Assembly (NCBI RefSeq): GCF_026341515.1
Contig: NZ_JAPEOK010000001.1
Location: 8,184,001-8,248,000 of the forward strand
From: Streptomyces sp. NBC_00878
GTDB lineage: Bacteria > Actinomycetota > Actinomycetes > Streptomycetales > Streptomycetaceae
Reading direction: 5' to 3'
DNA length: 64,000 bases
The notes below the pieces were generated by a model. It was not told the DNA's origin. It did no database searches and worked only from the letters and a program-made list of their open reading frames with translations. The translations under genes were made by a program, and so were the position numbers. Each line of letters starts with the position of its first letter. The first letter of the stretch is position 1. Shown in pieces: positions 29,145 to 36,552 of the stretch.

Positions 29145-29525
29145 GTGCCCGAGAGCAGCGGATTCGCCGGACGTACTCCGGAGACGCATGTCATCGACTT
29201 CCGTGCCGCCGAGCAGTTGCTGGCCGCGCGGGATCCGCGCGGCGCGGTGAAGCTGCTCGACGGAGTCATCGCCGCGCATCCGGAGAACACCGCGGCCCGG
29301 CTGATGCGCGCCCGTGCCTTCTTCGCGGCGGCGCAACTGCGGCCGGCCGAGCTGGAGTTCACCATCGTGCTGGAGCGCGAGCCGGACAACGCGTTCGCGC
29401 ACTTCGCGCTGGCCCGCACCTACGAGCGCTCCGGCCGCCCTGACCAGGCCATACGCCACTTCAGGCTCGCGGCGGCGCTGGACCCGCAGCCCGAGTACCT
29501 GGCCGCGGCGCGGTTCGACTCCTGA
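29145..29525 (+). CDS. Small TPR-repeat protein
   Basis: The 126-residue product holds about three helix-turn-helix TPR units (around 20-120) with canonical AARDPRGAVKLLDGVIAAHP, NTAARLMRARAFFAA and NAFAHFALARTYERSGRPDQ. It is probably a cytoplasmic scaffold. GTG 29145 has GGAAGGA upstream. It follows coaE by 49 bases on the same strand, an arrangement I recall as conserved in streptomycetes, but no functional link to CoA synthesis is known. Confidence 0.85.
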   Translation: MPESSGFAGRTPETHVIDFRAAEQLLAARDPRGAVKLLDGVIAAHPENTAARLMRARAFFAAAQLRPAELEFTIVLEREPDNAFAHFALARTYERSGRPDQAIRHFRLAAALDPQPEYLAAARFDS

Positions 29526-29601
29526 GGCGTGGTTCGATTCGTGAGGCGCGGTTCGAGTGCTGAGCCACGGTTCGATTCCTGCGGCACGGTTCGACTGCTG
29601 A
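29511..29601. repeat. About 20-bp degenerate tandem repeat at the TPR gene 3' end
   Basis: Four to five copies of a unit like GCGGTTCGATTCCTGAGGC run from the last codons of the TPR gene into the intergenic region. Copy one supplies the final residues (AARFDS) and the stop. Confidence 0.8.
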
Positions 29602-29713
29602 TCCGAGCCGAGTAGATGTCCGAGCCTGTGCGTCGCACTGCTGGCCCGAGGCTGTTGATTCCGGGCGGCCCGCGGGGATCGCTGAGGAGCGCGCTCCATA
29701 CGCGGTGTTCCGG

Positions 29714-29977
29714 CTATACGCGGTGTTCCGGCGGCCGGTACGGCGGGATGTCGGGTCCCGGCTGGTAGTGGGGTCCCTGGCGGATGTGCCTGAGGACCAT
29801 CGACAGATCGACGGTGACGATCAGCCACAACACCCCGCAGGCGATGGCCCAGCCCGGCCGCCCGGCGAGGGCGAACGCGACCGTCCCCGCGAGCGCCCAG
29901 ACGAGCCCCCACACACTGAGCCACAGGCGCGCTCGAAGCGCACTGCGCGCAGTTGTCGGTTCACTGCCTGTACGCAT
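29714..29977 (-). CDS. DUF6343-family small membrane protein
   Basis: The 87-residue product starts at ATG 29977 (MRTGSEPTTARSALRARLW). It has two transmembrane helices (about 17-35 and 40-58) and a Pro-rich tail PGPDIPPYRPPEHRV. The Streptomyces family is annotated DUF6343 by recall and its function is unknown. The frame is open to 30139, but that part is Pro/Arg-rich and antisense to the next gene's start region. It diverges from the acyltransferase-like gene at 30055. Confidence 0.75.
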   Translation of the reverse strand: MRTGSEPTTARSALRARLWLSVWGLVWALAGTVAFALAGRPGWAIACGVLWLIVTVDLSMVLRHIRQGPHYQPGPDIPPYRPPEHRV

Positions 29978-30054
29978 GGGGACCACTACTCCTACGGGAA
30001 AACGTACTCTTCGTGGTGCACGTTCACCAAAAGGCGGACTAACGGGGAGCGGCT

Positions 30055-31050
30055 GTGCTGGTGGAGGAGCTGCGGGCGGACGAGAAGCTCGCCGGATGGC
30101 TGAAGGACCTGGAGAGCGAGGGCGGGCCCGTCGGTCCACGGGCGGAGGCCGTCCTGCCGGACGCGGTCGCGCTGCCGGACGTCCTGCTCGACCTGTCCGT
30201 GCCGCACGAGTACGTCAACGAACTCGTCGGGCTGCGCGACCGGCTGGTGGCGGATCCGGACGCGATGACGCTGCTCCGGCGGTGCGTCGACCGGTTCGTA
30301 CGTGACATGGGGGAGATCGGCAAAGGGTGGGAGCCGCCGGTGTTCCCGGAGTCCACCGGAGCGCTGGGCCGCACCTTTCATGTGTTCGTCTTCGTCGCCG
30401 CGCTGCCGTATGTGCGCGCCTACCACCTGCAGCGGGGCATCCCCGCGGACGTGTCCCGGCGCACCCTCGCCGACCTGGGCCGGCACATGGCCGTGCACAG
30501 GCGACGGGTCGGCACCGGCGGGCTGCTGGTGCCCTGGTGGATCTCACTGCACTTCCACGGGGAGCTGTACCAGCTGGGACGGCTGCAGTTCCAGCGTGCG
30601 CGGCTCGGCGGGCACACGGCACAGGCGGCCTCGGCCGCGGGCGTCGACACCGGCTCCGGTGACCTCTGTCTGAGCGTGCACATCGCCGACTTCCGCGGAC
30701 CCCTGTCGCCGGAGGCCTGCGACCAGTCGCTTGACCTGGCACGGGAGTTCTTCGCCCGCCACTACCCGGACGAGCGCTACGCGGTGGGGGTCTGCCACTC
30801 CTGGCTGCTCGACCCGCAGTTGAAGCGGTACCTTCCGGCGGACTCCAACATCGTGCGCTTTCAGGAGCGGTTTCAGGTCGCGCACGAGGAGACGAAGGTG
30901 GACGACAGAAGCCCTGTCGGGTTCGTCTTCGGCGACCCCGAGCTGCCGGTCGAGGGGTTGCCGCGGCGCACCAGGGTCGAGCGTGCGGTCGGGGACCATC
31001 TGCGGGCGGGCGGTCACTGGTACGGGGGTCATGGATGGTTCGCTTGGTGA
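30055..31050 (+). CDS. Acyltransferase-domain (GNAT-like NAT_N/NAT_C) protein
   Basis: The 331-residue product fits a two-domain actinobacterial family: a helical N-terminal domain (about 1-125) and a GNAT-like C-terminal domain (about 130-325). The latter contains TGGLLVPWWISLHFHGELYQLGRLQFQRA, SVHIADFRGPLSPEACDQS and CHSWLLDPQLKRYLP, the pattern of DUF5596-type acyltransferases. The acceptor is unknown and catalytic residues cannot be assigned from sequence alone. GTG 30055 has GGGGAGC upstream. The gene ends in a 10-bp tandem repeat region. Confidence 0.75.
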   Translation: MLVEELRADEKLAGWLKDLESEGGPVGPRAEAVLPDAVALPDVLLDLSVPHEYVNELVGLRDRLVADPDAMTLLRRCVDRFVRDMGEIGKGWEPPVFPESTGALGRTFHVFVFVAALPYVRAYHLQRGIPADVSRRTLADLGRHMAVHRRRVGTGGLLVPWWISLHFHGELYQLGRLQFQRARLGGHTAQAASAAGVDTGSGDLCLSVHIADFRGPLSPEACDQSLDLAREFFARHYPDERYAVGVCHSWLLDPQLKRYLPADSNIVRFQERFQVAHEETKVDDRSPVGFVFGDPELPVEGLPRRTRVERAVGDHLRAGGHWYGGHGWFAW

Positions 31051-31055
31051 CCGGA

Positions 31056-31140
31056 AGCACTGGGAAGTGCTGGGAAGCACTGGGAAGTGCTGGGAAGTGC
31101 TGGGAAGTGCTGAGAAGTGAGGCGAAGCCCTGGGAAGCGC
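31056..31140. repeat. 10-bp tandem repeat (CTGGGAAGTG type)
   Basis: About eight imperfect copies of CTGGGAAGTG or CTGGGAAGCA follow the acyltransferase-like gene. Alternating GCACT and AGTGC let neighbouring units pair into hairpins, so the array might terminate transcription. No coding function is supported. Confidence 0.85.
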
Positions 31141-31288
31141 TTTGACCAGCTCACGCCGTGAACGGTCATTGATGTCCGGCTCGTCCCGGACGAGTACCGG
31201 CCGCTTGTTGCCATTTCGCACTGTCACTCGAACGGGTGGTGTGGGCGGAGGCGGGAACGGGGCGGAGGGCACGGGCCGTTGGGCGGGT

Positions 31289-31978
31289 ATGACGATCGAG
31301 ATGCGTGAGGGATACGAGGGAACGGGGCCCGGCGCCATCACGCCGGACGGCTGCGCGGTGGAGTTCTACTCGCGGCTGCTCATCCGGGACGAGCCGGACA
31401 TCATCGCCGGGGCCGTGCCGGCGGGGGCGCACATTCTTGAACTGGGCAGCGGCGTGGGGCGTGTTACTCACCCGCTCCTGGAGCGGGGCTTCACGGTGAC
31501 GGCCGTGGACGAGTCGGCCGAGATGCTGGAGCGGGTGCGTGGGGAGCGCACGATATGCAGCCCCATCGAGACGCTCGACCTGGCGGGGGAGAAGTTCGAC
31601 GTGGTGATGCTCGCGTCGTTCCTCGTGCACAACGGAGACGTCGAGGTGCGGCGCGGGATCCTCGACGCCTGCCGGAGGCATGTCGCGGACGACGGGTGCG
31701 TGCTGATCCAGCGCGAGGGGGAGGACTACCACACCAATCTGCCGCGCGAGCGGGAGGATCCGAGCGGGTGCACGGTGCGGATGTCGGCGGAGCCGGCCGG
31801 GGACGGGGTCAACTCGGTGCGGGCGGAGTATGTGTTCCCGGACGCGGTGTGGACGCAGACGTTCCTCTCCCGGCCGCTGACGAAGGAGGAGTTCGAGGAG
31901 GCGCTGGGGGAGTCGGGGCTGAAGGTCGACCGGTATCTGACGGAGGACCGGGTGTGGGTGCGGGTGGTGCCGACGTGA
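31289..31978 (+). CDS. Class I SAM-dependent methyltransferase
   Basis: The 229-residue product has motif I ILELGSGVGRVTHPLLERG, acidic post-I AVDESAEML, and FDVVMLASFLVHNGD as the motif IV region, so it is an ordinary Rossmann-fold methyltransferase. The substrate is unknown. I start at ATG 31289 (MTIEMREGYEG), with GGGCGGG upstream; the frame to 31142 is low-complexity Arg/Ser/Gly sequence overlapping the repeat region. A second possible start is ATG 31301. Confidence 0.82.
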   Translation: MTIEMREGYEGTGPGAITPDGCAVEFYSRLLIRDEPDIIAGAVPAGAHILELGSGVGRVTHPLLERGFTVTAVDESAEMLERVRGERTICSPIETLDLAGEKFDVVMLASFLVHNGDVEVRRGILDACRRHVADDGCVLIQREGEDYHTNLPREREDPSGCTVRMSAEPAGDGVNSVRAEYVFPDAVWTQTFLSRPLTKEEFEEALGESGLKVDRYLTEDRVWVRVVPT

Positions 31979-32160
31979 TGGTCTGACGTGATGGTCTGGA
32001 GAGGGCGCACTCCCGGTACAGGGCAATGAAAACTGCCCGGTGCCGGACAACGAGACTCCCCGTGCAGGGCTGCGGATTCTTTGGGCGGCGATGAGTTTCG
32101 GATGGTGGGCGGGTCCATCTCTGTGACAGCGACGTGCACCGCTTCACACAGGAGACCCTC

Positions 32161-32622
32161 ATGTCCGAGCCCACCCTTCCCGCCACCGCAGGCACCGTTA
32201 CCGCAGGCACGGTCATCGCCGAGTCCGCGACCGCTCGTGGCCGTCGTGCCCGCCTCGGTCTGCGTGGCCTGCAGATGATGCTCGCCCTCTTCTACGCGTT
32301 CGCCAGCGCGCTGCCCAAGCTCATCGCGCACCCCTCGGCGGCCGAGATGTTCGACGAGATGGGCTGGGGCAGCGCGGGGATGTACAGCATCGGTGTGCTC
32401 GAACTGGCGGGTGCCGTCGCGCTGTTGATCCCGGTGCTCTCGTCGGTGGCGGCGGTGTCGCTGAGCGCGCTGATGGTGGGCGCGTTCGTCACCCAGGTCA
32501 CGGTGTTCGGAGGGGAGAACGCGGCGACCCCGCTCATCCTGATAATTCCGCTGGCGCTGATCGCTTGGGCACGGCGGAGGGATGCCGCCGGGTTGCGGAG
32601 GCTCGTTCGCGGACGGTCTTGA
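32161..32622 (+). CDS. DoxX-like four-helix membrane protein
   Basis: The 153-residue product has four predicted membrane helices in its last 120 residues (LRGLQMMLALFYAFASALPK, IGVLELAGAVALLIPVLSSV and two more). The FYAFASALPKL and LELAGAVALLIP segments fit DoxX/DoxX-like proteins, linked in some species to redox or sulfur stress. The role here is unknown. ATG 32161 has CAGGAGACC upstream. The N-terminal 35 residues are Thr/Ala rich and variable. Confidence 0.82.
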   Translation: MSEPTLPATAGTVTAGTVIAESATARGRRARLGLRGLQMMLALFYAFASALPKLIAHPSAAEMFDEMGWGSAGMYSIGVLELAGAVALLIPVLSSVAAVSLSALMVGAFVTQVTVFGGENAATPLILIIPLALIAWARRRDAAGLRRLVRGRS

Positions 32623-32690
32623 GGGGGCGGGGTTCGGACGGCGTGGTCCGGCGTGGTCCGACGTGCTGTGGCACTATGCGGCTCCGCCGC

Positions 32691-32750
32691 GCGGACGCGA
32701 CCAGTCGCGCGCGGACGCGACCAGTCGCGCGCGGACGCGACCAGCCGCAG
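32691..32750. repeat. Three tandem copies of a 20-bp unit next to a dispersed repeat
   Basis: The unit GCGGACGCGACCAGTCGCGC is repeated three times with no gap, the last copy diverged at its end. It follows GGCACTATGCGGCTCCGCCG (32671-32690), which belongs to the dispersed family at 14340-14400 and 28350-28450. It fills the gap between the convergent DoxX and S4 genes. Confidence 0.9.
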
Positions 32751-32784
32751 GCGGCCCGGACACGTCACACTCGCCCTGTCAGGG

Positions 32785-33363
32785 TCAGGACGTAGGTGCC
32801 CCGGGGCCGCCGTCAGGGGTCCCGAGTCCCCGTAGACGTTCCAGCTCGCGCCGGTCCCGCTTGGTGGGGCGGCCCGCGCCGCGGTCGCGGATGCCCGCCG
32901 GGGCGACGGCCTCGCGGGGCGGGGGCGGGGGACTGTTGTCCACGTAGCACTCCGCCGCGACCGGGGCCCCGACCCGCTTGCGGATCACGCGCTTCACGAC
33001 GACGACCCGCTCATGGCCCGCGTGCCGGAGCCGGACCTCGTCGCCGACGCGGACGGCGTACGCGGGCTTGACGCGTTCGCCGTTCACGCGGACATGGCCT
33101 CCGCGGCAGGCGGTGGCACCCATCGAACGGGTCTTCACGAGGCGAACGGACCAGATCCAGCTGTCGACGCGCACGGTCTCACCGTTCGCGGGCGAGGCCG
33201 CCTTCGCGACGGCCACGGCGTCGTCGGAGCTTCCGGTGCCAGTGCCAGTGCCAGTGCCAGTACCAGTGCCAGTGCCGGTGTCGGCACCCGTGGTGGTGGC
33301 GGTGCCGGCGCCAGTGTCCTTGCCGGTCCCGTCCTTGCCGTTGCCCTGTGTCCCTGAACCCAT
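32785..33363 (-). CDS. S4-domain RNA-binding protein (Hsp15-like)
   Basis: The 192-residue product has one S4 domain at about 65-125 (VRVDSWIWSVRLVKTRSMG, GGHVRVNGERVKPAYAVRVGDEVRL), as in heat-shock protein Hsp15 that binds 50S-peptidyl-tRNA complexes. The C-terminus is Pro/Arg-rich. Residues 20-45 are a Gly-Thr run encoded by a 6-bp microsatellite, absent from the family as I recall it. The true start may therefore lie downstream of ATG 33363; I keep that start because it has the best context. It diverges from the uracil-DNA glycosylase gene. Confidence 0.8.
   Translation of the reverse strand: MGSGTQGNGKDGTGKDTGAGTATTTGADTGTGTGTGTGTGTGTGSSDDAVAVAKAASPANGETVRVDSWIWSVRLVKTRSMGATACRGGHVRVNGERVKPAYAVRVGDEVRLRHAGHERVVVVKRVIRKRVGAPVAAECYVDNSPPPPPREAVAPAGIRDRGAGRPTKRDRRELERLRGLGTPDGGPGAPTS
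33235..33283. repeat. 6-bp microsatellite encoding (Gly-Thr)n
   Basis: About eight CCAGTG/CCAGTA units encode Thr-Gly repeats near the N-terminus of the S4-domain protein. Slippage by one unit would keep the frame. Confidence 0.9.
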
Positions 33364-33431
33364 GGTCCGACCTTAGTCCTCGGCGGGCGGGCAGCCGGAA
33401 GCGTTTTTTCGCCGGGCATACCGTGGGGGAC

Positions 33432-34157
33432 ATGGAGCAGGAGCGCAGCCTGGTCGGGCTGGACGAGCGGATCGCCGAATGCCGGGCCTGCCCCCGTCTG
33501 GTCGAGTGGCGGGAGGAGGTGGCCCGGACGAAACGGGCCGCCTTCGCGGACTGGACGTACTGGGGCCGCCCGGTGCCGGGGTTCGGGCCGCCGGACGCCT
33601 CCTTGCTGGTGGTCGGGCTCGCGCCCGCGGCGCACGGCGGGAACCGGACCGGGCGGATGTTCACGGGAGACCGGTCCGGGGACGTGCTGTACGCGGCGCT
33701 GCACGATGTCGGGCTGGCGTCCCAGCCCACGTCAGTGAGCAGCGACGACGGGCTGACCCTCTACGGCGTACGCGTCACCTCGCCCGTGCACTGCGCGCCG
33801 CCCGCCAACAAGCCGACGCCCGAGGAACGGGACACCTGCCGGCACTGGCTGGTGAGCGAGCTGCGGCTGCTCCGGCCCACCCTCCGCGCGGTCGTCGTGC
33901 TGGGTGCCTTCGGCTGGCAGGCCACGCTGCCCGCGTTCGCCGAGGCGGGGTGGACCGTGCCCCGGCCCCGGCCGGCCTTCGCGCACGGGGCCCGGGTCAC
34001 ACTGGACGGCCCGGACCGACCGCTGGAACTCTTCGGATGCTTCCACGTCAGCCAGCGCAACACCTTCACGGGTCGGCTCACCCCCGAGATGCTGCGGGAC
34101 GTACTGCGTACGGCGGCGAAGGCGGCGGGGCTGCCGACGCGGGCACACGAGGGCTAG
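33432..34157 (+). CDS. Family 5 uracil-DNA glycosylase (UdgB-like)
   Basis: The 241-residue product shows the family 5 pattern: VVGLAPAAHGGNRTGRMFTG as active-site motif, then FGCFHVSQRNTFTGRLTP as the intercalation-loop motif. Cysteines in CRACPRL, VHCAPP and RDTC fit the 4Fe-4S cluster of this family. It removes uracil, and in some members hypoxanthine or xanthine, from DNA. Family 5 lacks the polar catalytic Asp of family 1, consistent with the GLAPAAHG motif. I chose ATG 33432 (MEQERSLVG) over the upstream start at 33348, which overlaps the divergent S4 gene. Confidence 0.9.
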   Translation: MEQERSLVGLDERIAECRACPRLVEWREEVARTKRAAFADWTYWGRPVPGFGPPDASLLVVGLAPAAHGGNRTGRMFTGDRSGDVLYAALHDVGLASQPTSVSSDDGLTLYGVRVTSPVHCAPPANKPTPEERDTCRHWLVSELRLLRPTLRAVVVLGAFGWQATLPAFAEAGWTVPRPRPAFAHGARVTLDGPDRPLELFGCFHVSQRNTFTGRLTPEMLRDVLRTAAKAAGLPTRAHEG

Positions 34158-34187
34158 GGTCGCGCGAACAGGGTTAGGGTCGTGCGA

Positions 34188-35204
34188 ATGGGCCTGTATC
34201 CGGAGATCGAACCGTACGACCACGGCATGCTCGACGTCGGTGACGGCAACCGCGTGTACTGGGAGGTGTGCGGGAACCCGCGGGGCAAGCCCGCGGTGAT
34301 GCTGCACGGCGGTCCGGGCTCCGGATGCACTTCTCACTCCCGGCGCTACTTCGACCCGGCCGCGTACCGCATCGTCCTGCTCGACCAGCGTGGCTGTGGA
34401 CGGTCGACGCCGCACGCGAGCGCGTACGAGACGGACATGAGCGTCAACACGACGGCGCATCTCATCGGGGACCTGGAGCTGCTGCGGTCCCATCTGGGTA
34501 TCGGCGAGTGGCTGGTGTGGGGGGTGTCGTGGGGTTCGGTGCTCGGACTGCGGTACGCGCAGACGCATCCGGACGCCGTGTCCGAGCTGGTACTCGCGGG
34601 CGTGGCCACCGGGTCGAGCGGTGAAGTGGCTCTCCTGACCAGGGGACTTGGGAAGATCTTCCCCGAAGCCTTCGAGCGGTTCCTCGCCGAACTCCCCGAG
34701 GGCGAGCGTGACGGGAACCTCGCCGCCGCGTACAACCGGCTGATCGAGTCACCCGACCCGGATGTACGGGCCCGGGCCGCGCGGGCCTGGACCGACTGGG
34801 AGACGGCGTTCCTTCCAGCGCCTCCGCGGTCGGTGCCGCGCTACGAGGACCCGGTTTTCCGCATGGCCTTCGCCCGCACGGTCACCCACTACTTCGGCAA
34901 CGACCATTTCCTCGGCGGCGGCGACCACCTCGTCGGTGGTGACCAGGCCGTCGTCCTCCGCGACGCCCCGCTGCTCAAGGACGTCCCCGGCACCCTCGTC
35001 CAGGGCAGCCTCGACTTCGGCAACCTTCTCGGCATCGTGTGGCGTCTCCATCACGCCTGGCCCGGCAGCGAGTTGGTCGTCGTCGACGACGTGGGACACA
35101 ACGCGGGCGCGCCTGGCATCGTGGACGAACTGGTCGCGGCCACCGACAGATACGCGTCCCGGCAGAGGCAGAGGCAGAGGCAGAGGCAGAGGCTGACCGA
35201 CTAG
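34188..35204 (+). CDS. pip: Proline iminopeptidase (alpha/beta-hydrolase)
   Basis: The 338-residue enzyme has the family N-terminus LYPEIEPYDHGMLDV, oxyanion-hole HGGPGSG, the DQRGCGRSTPH segment and the nucleophile elbow WGVSWGS (Ser is the nucleophile). A late DVGHNAG supplies the histidine. It releases N-terminal proline from peptides. ATG 34188 is preferred, with GTG 34182 possible. The C-terminus ends in an Arg-Gln repeat coded by a 6-bp microsatellite. Its TAG stop shares CTAG with the stop of the convergent ferredoxin gene. Confidence 0.9.
   Translation: MGLYPEIEPYDHGMLDVGDGNRVYWEVCGNPRGKPAVMLHGGPGSGCTSHSRRYFDPAAYRIVLLDQRGCGRSTPHASAYETDMSVNTTAHLIGDLELLRSHLGIGEWLVWGVSWGSVLGLRYAQTHPDAVSELVLAGVATGSSGEVALLTRGLGKIFPEAFERFLAELPEGERDGNLAAAYNRLIESPDPDVRARAARAWTDWETAFLPAPPRSVPRYEDPVFRMAFARTVTHYFGNDHFLGGGDHLVGGDQAVVLRDAPLLKDVPGTLVQGSLDFGNLLGIVWRLHHAWPGSELVVVDDVGHNAGAPGIVDELVAATDRYASRQRQRQRQRQRLTD
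35161..35193. repeat. 6-bp microsatellite at the pip 3' end
   Basis: Five GGCAGA units encode Arg-Gln dipeptides just before the stop. The tail is unlikely to be needed for catalysis. Confidence 0.9.
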
Positions 35205-35608
35205 CGTCGTGCCCGGTCCCGTTCGCCCGCCGATTGCACGAACTGCAGCTCAAGGGTGGCCGGGGGAGGAGCGATACCGGGGCCGCCGGCTTCCGCCCAG
35301 CGCAGTATCTCGTCGGTGCAGTCGTCGCCCATCGACCAGCCGACCCAGACGGGCCGGCCGCCTCGCCTGCGGCCCTCGCCCGACGGCTGTACGACGATGA
35401 TGTTGGCCTGGTCGCAGGGGCCGAGGCAGTCCGTCGTACGGACCGCGAGGTGGCCGCCGGAGGCCTCGGCCGCGGCGCGCAGCCGGTCCAGCTGCCATTC
35501 GTGGTCGTCATCCGGGTACTTGCGCGCGTCGCCACAGCAGCAGCCGCGGCAGACGATGAGCGTGCAGGGACGGGTCCTCGCGGCACCGATCGCCGTACGG
35601 ACGGTCAC
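35201..35608 (-). CDS. Thioredoxin-like 2Fe-2S ferredoxin
   Basis: The 135-residue product resembles Shethna-type (thioredoxin-fold) 2Fe-2S ferredoxins. Cysteines occur in TLIVCRGCCCGDA and CLGPCDQANIIVV, the usual paired loops. It would donate electrons to an unidentified oxidoreductase. GTG 35608 has GAGGGAG about six bases upstream and overlaps the stop of the GntR gene by GTGA. The frame to 35830 is antisense-like and rejected. Co-transcription with the regulator suggests a role in the pathway it controls. Confidence 0.8.
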   Translation of the reverse strand: MTVRTAIGAARTRPCTLIVCRGCCCGDARKYPDDDHEWQLDRLRAAAEASGGHLAVRTTDCLGPCDQANIIVVQPSGEGRRRGGRPVWVGWSMGDDCTDEILRWAEAGGPGIAPPPATLELQFVQSAGERDRARR

Positions 35609-36336
35609 GCTTCTCCCTCGGAGGCGGAGCCGGAGTTGGAGTTGGCATCGGCATGGGAGGCGGGGCCAGGGCCGGGGTTGGTGTCGCTGTCGCTGTCGCC
35701 GAAGAGGTGGCGGACCGTCGAGCGGTAGTTGGCCTGTACGTGGGCCAGGGCGTGGGCGCGGGCCCGCTCGCGGTCGCCGGAGGCGATGGCCGCGTACAAC
35801 TCGCGGTGTTCGGTGAGGAGTTGGGGCCACTCCTCGTTCTGGCGGGTGAGCCAGCGCAGGCGGCCGTCGACCGGCTGCATCACGGAGATCAGCAGGCTGT
35901 TCCCGGCCATCGCCAGGATCCGGTTGTGGAAACGGGTGTTGATGTCGGTGATCGCCTCCGCGTCGTCCGCGCGGGTCGCGTCCGCCGCACGGTCGAGGAG
36001 CTCCTCCAGCTCGGCGAGATCGGCCCGGGTGGCGCGCTGAGCGGCCAGCCCGGTGGCGTACACCTCCAGGGCCTCGCGCAGTTCGAAGAGTTCCGCGACG
36101 TCCGTCGGGGTCAGGCGGCGTACGACCGTGCGGCGCGGGGTCTCGAAGAGGACGAAGCCCTCGGCGACCAGGGCCCGGATCGCCTCGCGGACCGGTACCC
36201 GGGAGACCCCGAACCGCTCGGCCAGCTCGCGTTCGACCAGCCGGTCGCCGGGCAGCAGCCGCCCGGCGATGATCTCCTGCCGCAGTGAGCTGAGCACCCG
36301 CTCACGCACCGCCCCCAGCGGTTCCACCGTTGTCAT
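35605..36336 (-). CDS. GntR-family regulator, FCD subfamily
   Basis: The 243-residue product has an N-terminal winged helix (about 12-75; RLVERELAERFGVSRVPVRE is the recognition region) and an all-helical FCD domain (about 85-215). The FCD domain has acidic and histidine residues typical of metal-assisted ligand binding (TDINTRFHNRIL, LTEHRELYAAI). FCD proteins usually repress catabolic genes until a carboxylate ligand binds. It diverges from the NCS1 permease; a TTTGGTATACCAAA palindrome between them is the probable operator. The last 30 residues are Asp/Ser/Asn/Gly low complexity. Confidence 0.9.
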   Translation of the reverse strand: MTTVEPLGAVRERVLSSLRQEIIAGRLLPGDRLVERELAERFGVSRVPVREAIRALVAEGFVLFETPRRTVVRRLTPTDVAELFELREALEVYATGLAAQRATRADLAELEELLDRAADATRADDAEAITDINTRFHNRILAMAGNSLLISVMQPVDGRLRWLTRQNEEWPQLLTEHRELYAAIASGDRERARAHALAHVQANYRSTVRHLFGDSDSDTNPGPGPASHADANSNSGSASEGEA

Positions 36337-36428
36337 GGGTCCATCCTCGCCGAACCCGGGACTGTTTTACCGAGCCGTAACCGTACGGACACGGCCGGAA
36401 GTCGTCGGCGGCGGGACCATGACCTCAG

Positions 36429-36442
36429 TTTGGTATACCAAA
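36429..36442. promoter_or_regulatory. Probable GntR/FCD operator
   Basis: TTTGGTATACCAAA is a perfect 14-bp palindrome. It lies 93 bases upstream of the GntR start and 111 bases upstream of the permease start. FCD regulators typically bind TGGT(n)ACCA-like palindromes, so it should mediate autoregulation and control of the permease-racemase operon. It stands out because the flanks are very GC rich. Confidence 0.75.
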
Positions 36443-36552
36443 GCTGCTAAGCAGACACCGCTCCCCCGTCCCCTCACCACCACCCCTCGCCCCCTCCCTC
36501 ACTCCCTCCCTCCCCCGCAGTCCTCCCGCCGTCCCTCGCTCATGGAGGCCTT

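Noticed and set aside
32785..32835. Small plus-strand frame through the repeat at 32653-32835
   Set aside because: It is built from the 20-bp repeats and runs into the S4 gene antisense; there is no ribosome binding site or family match.
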